Assembly: GCA_013399695.1 (NCBI GenBank)
Contig: VXAU01000760.1
Span: forward strand, 4,510,967-4,574,966
Length of the DNA: 64,000 bases
Reading direction: 5' to 3'
Source of the DNA: Formicarius rufipectus
Lineage: Eukaryota > Chordata > Aves > Passeriformes > Formicariidae
This document shows, one piece after another, positions 38,117-49,200 of the stretch (position 1 is its first letter; each line of letters begins with the position of its first letter). Under the pieces are notes generated by a model. That model was not told the DNA's origin. It ran no database searches and was given only the letters and a program-made list of their open reading frames with translations. Position numbers and translations under genes: made by a program.

Positions 38117-38132
38117 TAACTTCTAGAAGTTA
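38117..38132. other. 16-bp perfect palindrome with an HSE-like core
   Basis: TAACTTCTAGAAGTTA is identical to its reverse complement. Its centre TTCTAGAA has the tail-to-tail TTC-nn-GAA arrangement of heat-shock elements, with another TTC 12 bases on. It is a single sequence match without other support. Confidence 0.6.
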
Positions 38133-41100
38133 CATTAACTTCAGTTAGTTAACTTTAGAAGTTTTGTGAAACACTTGGCAGTTCAATGTCTATGAAATAT
38201 CCTAAGGACTGCAAAACAGGAAGACCACAGTGCCATGACAACTCTGGATAGCACCTTCAGAGAGGCCTCTGAAGAATTCATGCTTAAGTGATTTGGGAAG
38301 TTCACAATATCAAGTTGCCCTCTACTTCTCTTTTAAAGATTATCATCAAGTCAGAAAGAATGAAACTGTGCCAACACCTGAATTGCTGCAGTTCTCAACC
38401 AAGCATTTTAACAAACTCACTCATCTTTTTCCAGACTCCACTGTGACAGCCAATACTAGATGTGAACTGGATGAAGCTTTACTTTACCACAAAGTCAGTG
38501 GTGCAAAAGTCTTAAAAGTTTCTACAGGTTTCAGTAAACACAAATCTTTTAAAAAGTGGCTTCAGTAGGTTGTGGATTTTGCAAACTGTGTTCTGAAAGG
38601 CAAAGTTTCTTCAAGAGTACTAAGTGAATAGCTGGATCTAGAATTATTTCCAAACAACATCCCTTTTCATTAAATTGCTATTCTGTATTTCACTAGAAGT
38701 ATGATATTCTAAAAAGCTGTCCTGTTGTTGCAATTCTACTAATGCAAATATAATACGTGAGTATATACATTATTAGCATATATTAACATATATAGTAGTC
38801 TTGCATAGTGAACTATTGTAGGCCTGCAGTTTGGTTTGCTTAGATTGATTTTTATGCTTTAAACATTGAAGAGTATAAAAGTAAAGTTGAACTGTCGGTA
38901 AAGACCTTTAATGGAAACTATCACTGCATACAGGAAATAATCAACCAAGGAGCAAAGAAGTTCCTATAATGAAACTATCAAAGTAGGATCACTTACTACT
39001 GCCTCAGCTTCTTGCAGAAGAGCTATAGTCTACAGATCAAATAACAGGGAAAAAAAATTCATTCTGTTCTGTTCTACTATGGGATGTTACAAAGCACACA
39101 TAAAGAATCAATCCAGGAAGTTGTTATAAAACTGTCACTCCCTACCACACCTGCACCTTTTATAATATTTCCTTGCATATACAAAGTTTCTCAGATCATG
39201 CAAAAGGCATTTATGCTTTCAGTTCTGACATAGTATATGTATTATTACCACACCAGGGCTTTGAAATTGTTTTTCACCTTAAGTTCTGGGATAGACCTGT
39301 CTGAATCCATGACTTCTTGGTTTTGCACACAAAAAATCCACAAGTGTATTTCCCTGCACCACACCAGACAGTTTATTTTTCCTATTTTAAGATTTACTGT
39401 TGCTTCATTAGGAGTCATGTCCTGTGAATGTAGTGGAAAAGGTAGAGGAGAAATCCTTAACCATTACTCCCAAAAATACATAGAGAAAGCAAACAATTTC
39501 AGAAATTGTCATTTAATAAAGACAACCCTAAGAACACTATTTGAAGGTTGTACACCAGAAGAAATGCAATACCAAGAAGTGAATTTGGCTATAACTAGAG
39601 CTCATTCTGCTCCACATTAGGATGCAGACATTTACATATTACCATCCACAGTCTGGCTGCAGCAGCTGCCTTTGTCATGGCAAGTCACTATTCTACTGCT
39701 TTTAGCGAGTCACACTCAGCTTTCAAAGGCACAGTGACAAGGTCTGCACATTTAAACCAAAGAACATAATAAACCCTTGAATGGGATGCAATGCTAAAAA
39801 TTTCAGTTCCTATTTTTTGGCTAAACCTGTAACAAGTTTAGCCAAAGCCACTGAAAGAGCCTCCTTGGGAGGGTGCTCACAAGTGATGAGGAGATCAGGA
39901 ATACACCCAGATGCAGCAGAGGCCCTGCAGTGGTGTCCAACACAGACACGAGCAGACAGAGATACAGACTCCTGCTGGACTGCTGACACCCTCTGCCAAC
40001 AGCACCGTGCCCGTCGCTCACCCAGCTGATTGTTTGGCCTATCCCCTTTACCCTGCAGAGCTGCTGGCAGGATCCTGTCCCGAAAACTGTACCTTAGCCC
40101 TGTAAAGGGGGGCTGCCACTGAGAACACTGCAGCAATGAAGTGCATTCTCACCACTGGTGTGTTCCCTGTAAAATTAATTACACTGATATAGTACAAGTC
40201 AAATGATTCTTTTTGTTGGGCTACAATAATGATTCTTGTACAAAAAGGAAGTGGTTAGAAGAAAGCCAAATAATTTGACAGTAAAATAAGATAATTCTTA
40301 AATTCACCCATGAGACAATTCTGTTAATATTTAATAATTTTAATTTTTTCCCTAGTATAGAACAAAATCATTTAATCTGTTACTCTTTCCTCTTCTAGAG
40401 GCACTAGACTCACTTCACAATAAGAAACTTTTCAAAGGAGAATTTGTATTTTTCTTTTCCCTCTTATGACCACCTCTCCTGCCAAGAACCCAAACTCCTT
40501 ACTCTTCCACATTTTTTTTCAAAGTGCTATAGTTAGCACCCTATGTGTTATTTTGAACGGAAGTTCCTGAAATCCAGCACTTTACTGCACAGAAAACGTC
40601 TTTGAGCACAAATATGGGCTGTGTTTGTCCTGTAGCACTGGTCATCTCATATATGCCCCATATATACAGATCACACTTTTTTTGTGTAGGACAAGATATA
40701 TATAACCAAGTATAAAAGGATATATATAATCAACTCAACTAAAGTTAATTTGGGAAGAGTAAAGAAACCGAGAAAAATTTATCCATTTCTCCTTTAACAG
40801 TTGCCATTTTTACTAGCATAAAATTATTCTTTTATCAAAGATTGGATCGAGTTGCAATTTGTTACCCCAAGCAACCTCCAACATTTTGCTGTTTTCTATC
40901 AGCATAATTAAGTTACATCAGTAATAGCTGAAAAAGAAAGTCAGCAGTTCGCATTAATGGAGAGTCACACAAATAATTGATCTGATTTCCAAATTATGAA
41001 AACTGACCAAGCAGTAATTTAAAAATAAAAACTTTACACGGCATTATAAACCATTCCAATTTAAACTATCCATTTTCTCTGTCAACTGAAGAACTTGTAG

Positions 41101-41291
41101 AGACAATGAAACCCAAGGTCCTCTCCGCGGCGGGGACGAGCGGAGGCTGTGACACACAGTTCGGATTGCCCCCGTGCCCAGTGAGAGCACGCTCTCCTCC
41201 GCGCCTTCTCCCGCACCGAAAGCAAGTTTGCGTATTTCCTATTTTCCTCCTATTGTTTGTACCCGCAGCTCCAAGCGGTGGTGTTTATTAC

Positions 41292-41529
41292 CGAGGGTTC
41301 CTCTGCCGCGGAGCCCCGTCCAGCCGGGAGCCAGGGCAGGCCTGCAACTCGCAGGAAGAGGCGGGCGGGGAAGTTCAGCTGTTGTTGTGCCGGACAGACC
41401 CTCTCCCGACCGCACCGGTGGGGCAGACGCGCCCCGACAGCACCTCCGGCAGCGGGGCCGGGCCGGGCCGGGCGGTGCGGGGTCCGGGCCGCTCGGGCAC
41501 TGCCGGCGGTGCCGCGGCTGTCACGGCCG
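41292..41529 (-). other. TFDP2: Candidate noncoding first exon of TFDP2 (3' part)
   Basis: Below the gap the minus strand runs through GC-rich sequence to CCCTCG followed by GTAATA at 41291, a usable donor. If this is exon 1 it is untranslated and joins the leader exon at 31686, perhaps through further leader exons. Other weaker donors exist in the island, so this is a suggestion only. Confidence 0.3.
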
Positions 41530-41736
41530 NNNNNNNNNNNNNNNNNNNNNNNNNNNNNNNNNNNNNNNNNNNNNNNNNNNNNNNNNNNNNNNNNNNNNNN
41601 NNNNNNNNNNNNNNNNNNNNNNNNNNNNNNNNNNNNNNNNNNNNNNNNNNNNNNNNNNNNNNNNNNNNNNNNNNNNNNNNNNNNNNNNNNNNNNNNNNNN
41701 NNNNNNNNNNNNNNNNNNNNNNNNNNNNNNNNNNNN
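41530..41736. other. Assembly gap (207 N)
   Basis: A run of 207 N in the core of the CpG island, next to a (GGGCC)-like repeat at 41453-41473 that probably hindered sequencing. The true length may differ. Open frames drawn across it are not real. Confidence 0.98.
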
Positions 41737-41804
41737 CCCGCGCTGCCGGTCCCGGTCCCGCTCCCCCGCACAAGCTTGGCGGCGTCTGCCGGCCCGCTGC
41801 GCCC

Positions 41805-41809
41805 ATTGG
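41805..41809 (-). promoter_or_regulatory. CCAAT box (NF-Y type), proximal
   Basis: CCAATGG on the minus strand, 14 bases downstream of the CRE in the TFDP2 promoter. Confidence 0.65.
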
Positions 41810-41822
41810 CCGCCGCGCCGTG

Positions 41823-41830
41823 TGACGTCA
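41823..41830. promoter_or_regulatory. Consensus cAMP response element (CRE)
   Basis: A perfect TGACGTCA palindrome (ATF/CREB family) between two inverted CCAAT boxes in the TFDP2 CpG island. CRE plus CCAAT is a common arrangement in cell-cycle and housekeeping promoters. Confidence 0.8.
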
Positions 41831-41846
41831 GCGGCCCCGCCGCGCC

Positions 41847-41851
41847 ATTGG
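41847..41851 (-). promoter_or_regulatory. CCAAT box (NF-Y type), distal
   Basis: CCAATGG on the minus strand. The two boxes are 42 bases apart, about four helical turns, a spacing seen with paired NF-Y sites. Confidence 0.65.
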
Positions 41852-42230
41852 CCAGAGCCCGTGTGTGTACACACGCCGCCCGTCAATCCGCGAGAGAGGG
41901 GAGGGGCGGAAGGGCGGGGCCGGCAAGGGCGCCCCGCGCGGATGGAGGGGCTGTGGGTTCGAGGCCCGCTCCGCCCCGGGCGGCGGCGGCTGCTGCGTGC
42001 GGACACACAGAGACACAAACACACACACAGACACCGAGGCACCTGGGGCTGTGCACAGCCCGCGGCGCCGCCAAGGCGGAGCTGGAGGGCGCTGGCGGGG
42101 CCGCGTCCCGCGATGCAAAGTTCAGCTGCTCTGCCTCCTGCCCGCCCCTCCGGAGCTCCCTCGCACCTCGGCCCCGGCAAGCCGAGTTGAACAACGCTGA
42201 TGGGGACACAAAAACAAGGTTTAGGTCCTT

Positions 42231-42286
42231 TAGATACCTCCAGATACTTCCCCTGTTTTAGATACCTCCAGATACTTCCCCTGTTT
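42231..42286 (+). repeat. Perfect 28-bp tandem duplication
   Basis: Two identical copies of a 28-base unit that begins TAGATACCTCCAGATACTTC, at 42231-42258 and 42259-42286, immediately outside the CpG island. Complete identity points to a recent duplication or a joining error. Confidence 0.95.
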
Positions 42287-42305
42287 ACCAGGGCAAACAG
42301 GGGAA
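42276..42305. other. 11-bp inverted repeat (hairpin)
   Basis: TTCCCCTGTTT and AAACAGGGGAA flank an 8-base loop, ACCAGGGC. The left arm lies in the second copy of the 28-bp duplication. No T-run follows, and termination is not implied in this genome. Confidence 0.8.
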
Positions 42306-42309
42306 ACTT

Positions 42310-45300
42310 GTGGTTTTTCTTGCTTTAGGGGCATTAAATGCTGTAGACAGACCTATTTAATGCCATCCACTAAAAAGGGGAGGAACGTCAAAAACAGGTG
42401 TTGAACCCATAAAAACAGAGTTCTTAAATGTCATCATTAGCAAGCAAGGCCTGTATGCTCACCTCACAACTGAACATCTAGCATTTGCCCAGGAATTTGC
42501 TGACGTTGTGGGTTTAGTTTCTTTCCATCTTCTATAAAATGTGTCCACCACACATAAACAGACCTTTACCACTATTTGCAGTGTTAGGCAAGATCCATTC
42601 AAGAGAGCATTAAAAAGGTGCAGACTCTTGTGTGCTGCTTTGGAGACCCCTGCAGCAGCACAGCCACCGCCACCAGCCCTGCCCAGACACCAGAGCAGAG
42701 GGCAGGCCCTGCCTTGCAGAAGGAAGCAAACCAGGGGGCTGGGTTGATTGCCCTGTTCAGGGAGTTATCTGAGCTAAACAAATACCTGAGCTCAAATCCA
42801 GCCTCCATAAAGATGCTTGGGCTTCATATATCTCTTTTGGATTCACTGGCCTACTTTTCTGCAATAAACACCAAAGAGCTGGAGGCAGATAACAGAACTG
42901 ATTATGAACATAGAGAAAATAGCCACTTTAACCACAAAGGAGACAGGTTGGTCACTCCTGTGGCTGCATTGGCTTTCTACAGCAAACTCCAGAATAACTA
43001 TATATAGTTTTTAGTTATGTACGGAAATTCATGTCTGCTCAATGTTAACTCTCTGAATACTGTTCTGTAAGCCTTTTCTCTTGATATGCAACAACTAATC
43101 CAGTAGTAGTGAGATCACTCCAACAACAGAGGTATTTTTCCTGCCATGCAGTCCCCACATTTATGATAAGACTGTATGTTGTGATGAATGATAAAAATGC
43201 CAGACTGAGAGGGCATGACCTACAGTCAGCACTGTATCTGTGAAGGCAGGATGCCCAAAGATCATCAACGCAACTGAATTGCCCATTCTTTGCATGCCTG
43301 GTGAGGTGCATCACTACCCAATCCTATGTAAAATGTTCAGTCTCAACATAGTGAAACTCTTAAAATGACAAAACTGTAAACTAGTTAACATTTATAATTT
43401 CTGTGTAGTTACCTTTATTACAAAACTCAGCTGATGGAAAATGTAAAATTGCATATACTTTGCAAATTAATGAAAACTGCTGAGATAAAAAAATACAACT
43501 AAACCCACCATCAGTAAAGGCTGTCATATTTTAAATAAAAGTTAGTATGAGTGAGGCTCTACAATAGTCTTCGTGCCCTTCTGTTGAGACAGCACAGAAC
43601 CTGTAGAAGTGTATCTAAAGATCATTTCAAATTCATTGTCAATTCACAGGTACCAATTTTAGAGATCAGCGCATTAAAAATGACCCAGGAAGATAAAATC
43701 AATTTTTCTTGGAATAGATAAGCAAAAGAGGCTTTGATCAGTAACCAAATTTCTTCAAGATGTCTATTAGTCTGGTTAGTCTTTGGGTAACTATGCACAA
43801 GCTGTGGCAGATTCTTTAACCTCCAAAGGTTGCTCCATCTTGGGAGACTTACAGACTGACCTCTGTTTGTTTCAGAGACTTACTCACTACTTTAACCTCT
43901 TCACAACAGAACTCACAGCTCTGCAGGCCATTTGAAAGTCTTTGCTGGTAAATACACTAAGGCCTTTTTGCATCCTTAATTTGTAGTGAAGTTTCTCTCC
44001 TGTAGATTTGAGGCTCATGAAAGGCAAACAAGTGAAATTTCCTGCTTCAGATTAAACCATGACAGTGGTAAAATGGTTATCCAGAACAGGTCCTCTAGGA
44101 CACTACCTAGAGCAAGAGGACTATGTAATGTCTTGGGTACCTCCTATCTCTCTAGCTGTGCTAGTGCCAGGAGGAAAATCCCTGTAAAGGGGCAGTCTAA
44201 GGCACAGGGCTGCAGAGCTACCTGCAGCAAAGTGATTTGAACAGAATCAGGCTCAGCTCCCATTAGAGCTCCATCTGGATCCTCTACCAGATCAAGCCCA
44301 GCAAAACCGTAAGATTAACAAGTGAAGGGAAGTCAAGGAGCCTTCATCAAAAGGGCAACACAGGTGGACATTATGCCTGGGCAGACACTGATGAAACTGA
44401 ACTCCTTCAGTGAGAAAAAAGCATAAAGTACCAGCAACTGAGGCACAAACTACTGCCACCCTGAAAGCCTTTCTGTCCGGCCTTGGAGAACCTTCTTGCT
44501 AATAAGCATTTTCTTTAGCAGTGACATTGTGAGTACAGAGAAGAATGACAAGCTGAACACAGGTACAAAAGCAAAGGAACTGTTTCACATATCTTGTAAT
44601 TGCAGGGTCTTACCTTAGAGCAGGAGGAGGAGTAGAAACTTTATATTAAGAGGGAGAGACTTTAGAGTCTTGGCACCATTTGTAAAAATGAAGTATCTAT
44701 AGAGCTATCAATGATATTGACTGTATAGCCTGCAACATTACTAGAAATCAGCAAACAGACCTGTTTCTAGACTCCATTTAAGGATTCCCATTAAAAAGGT
44801 TCAGGAGAGAATGGTCTCTGCAACTTGGAAGGATACCTAGAGGAAAAAAAAAGTTGCCTAGACACAGCACAGGCTGAAGGGAATAAGAAGAATAAGACAG
44901 AAGAATAAGAAAAAATGGCATTTTAAGCTAGGAGTGGCAATCAAGATCTAGTTTGAAGAACCCAGCTAGAGTAGATGCTCCAACTTATGGTACATGACTG
45001 AAAGAAACTGAAGAAATAGTGTATGATTTGACCTTCCATTTTGCAGCACAAGTGAATGACAGTTCTTCAGGCCTCCAATATTAAATCTATAAACATTTGT
45101 CTGCAGTGTCTGTGGAATACAATCACCCACAGCTTGAATCTGATATTATTCTGAAATGAAAATGTTTAATAATTTAAAATTTCTGAAGCTGATTTACACA
45201 TTCCCATGAGAAAATTACAATAATTTAAGAGTAGTGATAAGCAAATACATAATAATTAACTACATATTTGTTTAATTATAATTTATTTGTTTAAAAAATA

Positions 45301-45430
45301 CAAAAATGATTTATAGCTTAAAAATAGCCTTTTGACTCTCTTTTAGCTATTAATAATAGGATTTAAGAATGGGCTTAAAAATATTAATAGTACAGATTTT
45401 TACAAGGTAAGACAGCATACCTGAAACTAC
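42310..45430. other. Intergenic region between the TFDP2 promoter and the GK5 3' end
   Basis: AT-rich sequence without a recognisable exon, named repeat or conserved domain in any frame. The open frames of 60-129 residues look like chance. A short AAGAAT-type repetition lies at 44881-44915. The left part may hold distal TFDP2 regulatory elements, but nothing specific is visible. Confidence 0.6.
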
Positions 45431-45431
45431 T

Positions 45432-45437
45432 TTTATT
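45432..45437 (-). terminator. Candidate polyadenylation signal of GK5
   Basis: AATAAA on the minus strand, the first one downstream of the GK5 stop codon. Confidence 0.35.
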
Positions 45438-46102
45438 GTGTTTGTGTTGGCCATGCTAGATAAGACTGCTTTTGGTCTTCATAAAATTTTTAAAAATTCA
45501 CCTACAAGCTGGATAGGAACCATCAGCTACAAAANTTGTATTTCATCTTAATTTAGTGCATAGAAGTGTTGTCACAGAGCTGGGCCAAATTTTTTCTTAG
45601 AAAGTCAACCAAAAGTTGGTAACAGGCTACTCCCAATGATATATCTTTGTACATAATTGAGTCCATCACAACCCACCCCCAACAATCATTTTAAATTTCT
45701 TAGCAATGCCTAGGGGAGCATATGAGCCTTTTACCCTTCCTTGATGATTAGCATACCAAAGATCTGAAAGATCCAGAGGGAGGTGAGCTCCCCAGTAGAA
45801 AAGCCATCACAGGAAGAACACTCCCTGTGCAGTACCGTGGTAGGATTCCAGCAGCTGGGCCACCTGGAGGAGGTCAGGGAAGGGACACAAGTGCTGCAGC
45901 TGGATCACAGCTGTCACAGGGATGATGGGAAGGCTCATTACAGTGTGGTAAGAAATCCAGCAGCAGGGACTGGTACTGAAGTACCACCTAACTCGTATAT
46001 ATACCATTACAAATTTTAGTCGTGGTTTTCATTGTCTTGTTAGTGTCAAGATGTTATATGAATTAAAACATCTTAATTCTACTATAATTAAAATGCCAAT
46101 TT
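45432..46102 (-). other. GK5: GK5 3' UTR (putative)
   Basis: After the stop codon at 46103 the first AATAAA on the minus strand is at 45432-45437, giving a 3' UTR of about 670 bases. Another AATAAA word near 45283 would lengthen it. A single undetermined base lies at 45535. The end was not seen directly. Confidence 0.4.
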
Positions 46103-46239
46103 CTACCGGTGCAGAGAATGTTTCATTGCTTGCAGCCAGGTATCCATAGCAGGTCTGTATTCCTCTGACTCCTTTTGGGGCTCAAACACTGCTTCTATTC
46201 TCCTTAGCTTCTTTAGTTGTTCTTTGTCAGTCCAAAATC
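46103..46239 (-). CDS. GK5: GK5 last coding exon with stop
   Basis: The acceptor TCTGTTTATAG is followed by two bases completing Gly, then FWTDKEQLKKLRRIEAVFEP, QKESEEYRPAMDTWLQAMKH and SLHR, then TAG at 46105-46103. GFWTDKEEL and the closing Trp-x-x-Ala-x-Lys match the glycerol kinase C-terminus. Confidence 0.95.
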
Positions 46240-49200
46240 CTATAAACAGAAAATTCATTCTCCAGCTCAACCTCAAATATGTTATTTTTGAGTTGTTTTA
46301 ATCTATTTCCAAGAGATCCAAAGCAGAAACACAGTAAGAAATCATGACAGCTTTTCTTTACTCAACCAACAACTTTCTCAGAGGGAAGTGCTGTTTTTAA
46401 CCTTGTGAAAATCCTTTGCAATAGGATCCACTTGTTTGGAATCCTGACAACACATCTGCTTGCTTGGGAAGGTTTCCAAGGAGCAGCTCTGGTACACTGG
46501 AGTACCTGTAGGTTTCACCCACAAAGTGCTTTTGGCTGCAGGTCCTCCTCAATGAAGAAGGGCCACGAAAAGCAAGATTTAGCTGCTTTCCTACTGTCTT
46601 AAAATTTGCATAAGTGGCAGAAAACAGCCGGTGTTACAGATTCAGATTGATTTATATTATGAAATCATTCTTGCATGTCAAGGGCCCAACCTTTTTTACA
46701 CTTTCACTTGCTCAGTAAGTCTTACCCAAGCATACGGTTTTCATCTTCCATTGGTGTTATTCATATATCAGAGCAATTTATTGAAAATATATTTTGTAGG
46801 TGTATATTCAGCAAAACCACTGACAGTTTAAGTTTTTAGTCCAGTTAATGATATGAAAATTATGAATAGACCTGTTTTTTAGTAGTTTATTTTGTACTTC
46901 CATTTCTGTGAAAACCTAAAAGAATAAAGGCTCAGCTCACAGATGACAAGACACAGGTTCAGCAGCAACGACATGGCTGCAGGTAAGAGCAGTGGCTCCC
47001 TTGCCATGTGGTCCAGCCCCACCCAGCATAAATATGGGAATGGACATGGAAAGCCTGGGTCAAGAAAGAGGAGGCTGCAAAGACAGGGATCACCTCTTTC
47101 TCCTTCAGCAGTACATCCTTCTAATTGTACTGTACAAAGAAACAAACACTACTTACCTTGGATTTCTACAAAAATGGGTAAAGTAATCCTTTGGGGAGTT
47201 TTTACAATTATTTGAAGCTATACTCTTTTTTGGTCTGATTTTTTTTTCCGCTTCATATTTACAAACTTGCATTATAAAGGGAAAAACAAAAATCCTTTTA
47301 ATGTCTACATACCTGACGCAAGGCCTGCTAGAAAAGCAGCACCAAGACTAGACATATCTGCATTTGCAGGTTTCTCTATTTTCTTATTGATTAAATCTGA
47401 AGTCATCTGCATAACAAAACCATTATTACTTACACCTCCATCAGCTCTATAGGAGAAGAGAAGTAGTAGTTAGAAAAATGTGTGAAGTTCAAATGCATAT
47501 TGCTGGCATTTCAGAAAACAACTTTTGCTTTTTCATATTTATGCATGAATCTTCTTGTGACTCATGCACAAATGCATTTCCACTTTGTGGGTAAATTTAG
47601 AGGCCAGAACAAAGTGCCAAGGAAAAAAAAAAAGTTTAAACTGAGGGAGGAATGGTAGACAGACAGGGACACAGGACTATGAAAAGCTCTGCAAGCTGCA
47701 TCTTTTAAAACCACACATCATCCTGGCTGAAATGTTAGGGTTTATAACAGAGCCTTTATATAGTTACCACCACAACATGACAATAGTCAAACCCATTACA
47801 CTAAACAAACCCTTTCAGGTCTTCTCAGATCTGGAAAAGTATCCCTTTCCTTAGGACCAAATCTTTGTACTAGTCAGCCAAAATGCCTTCACAGTTGTTT
47901 CATTTTATGAGGAGGTTCAGAATGAGGCATCTATCCATCTATCTACCCATCCATCCATTTTCCTAATTGCATCATGCCGGAGACCAATTTAATGGAGAAA
48001 ACTAGAACTTACAATGCTGATCGTTAATCATCTGAGAATGTAAAGTAATCACACTTGCAAACAAAACTAACTGCAACAAAAGGCAATCTTTGAAGTGTCA
48101 CAGATTGGTTCATTATGCTCTTGGACTCCAATATGAGCCAGGTATGGAGCTGTTGCTCTATCAAACCTGGTGCAGCAAAGACCTCTCCCTGTTTATTGCT
48201 ACAGAAAGTGTGGGTTAACAAAACCTAGTAAATACTTAATCTTCAAATATGCCAGGTGAAATCTTCTATACTATTAAAATATTAAAACTTCCAAATACTC
48301 AGTTTTACATTTAGCTAAATTTTGCTGCTACTTTGAAGATTCAATCTGTACATCTGCTAGTTTCAAGTTCCTATGTGCCATTTGACCAGGGATGTGCTAT
48401 TTCACAGAACAAGTAAACAGGTGACATTCCAGGACTCCACGGACCACCAGGATCATCCTTGTAAAGGCTCCTGCAGACTGTTACAACAGAGGACATGTGG
48501 ACTAAAGCTGAGGGTTCTTTCTCTGTGCCCTCCTTGATGATGTTGAGACAAGCAAAGAGAAGTAATAGGAAAGCAGAGGACTAATGAAAACAACAATTTG
48601 GTAGGAGCTTGTAAGAGCCAGAGACTGGTAAGGAACAAGGGATACAGGACAACAGCTAAAAAGGGAATGAAAGTATTTATGGGATAAAAGCAACAACAAA
48701 AAATCAAAAGTAATAGACAGATACTGAAAATGTGCAGACAAAAGGATGGGAGAACAGTCTACAACTCATCTGCAAACCCCACAGAATTTATCTCATTATC
48801 TTTTAATGCTTAACCCACATGTGGAATTGCTACTGATGCTAGTATTACAGTCACTATATGAAACAACAATTTCATATCCATGAATGAAGAAACATGATCA
48901 TACAATTTAAAGTTTACATCACAACATAAATGGTATCAGAATCCTAACATTCCCTAGGCTGTACTTCCACACTTCCCAGTTTTCAGTTCACATTCATAAT
49001 GTGACTTCTCAAATTTTGGATACAGTATTCTAAAAAGTTCCCTAAGTAATCAAAAATTCTAATACTTTTCAACTTTTCATCTTCATTAAACCCCCAAGTC
49101 TGGCTTTTTCTTCACCTTTGCCTACTCTGTCCCAGTATGTGATGAAAAACAGAAACTGTGACCTCCCTCCCATGCTGTACTCTCACTTTTTCTCCACTAC

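Larger units (their letters stand above)
31687..41291 (-). other. TFDP2 first intron(s), about 9.6 kb
   Basis: AT-rich, with no coding exon recognised. Further noncoding leader exons could hide here. Simple features are an AT microsatellite at 33771-33792, an (AAAC)n run at 36679-36700, a 16-bp palindrome at 38117 and AT-rich patches at 40660-40740. Confidence 0.55.
41110..42190 (-). promoter_or_regulatory. TFDP2: CpG-island promoter of TFDP2
   Basis: About 1.1 kb of dense CpG, ending abruptly in AT-rich sequence on both sides, at the 5' end of the gene. On the minus strand the order is CCAAT box (41847-41851), CRE TGACGTCA (41823-41830), CCAAT box (41805-41809), and then the assembly gap. 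CCAAT boxes usually lie 60-100 bases upstream of the start, which would put the TSS at about 41,710-41,780, in or beside the gap. The extent and strand of transcription are inferred. Divergent plus-strand transcription is possible. Confidence 0.8.

Noticed and set aside
41106..42261. Long open frames on both strands across the CpG island, up to 338 residues
   Set aside because: They run through 207 N bases, are Pro/Ala/Arg/Gly-rich as expected for GC-rich promoter DNA and match no family.
45269..45300. AATAAA and ATTAAA words as the GK5 polyadenylation site
   Set aside because: They are common by chance in this AT-rich stretch. The first AATAAA after the stop (45432) was preferred, although use of these later ones cannot be excluded.
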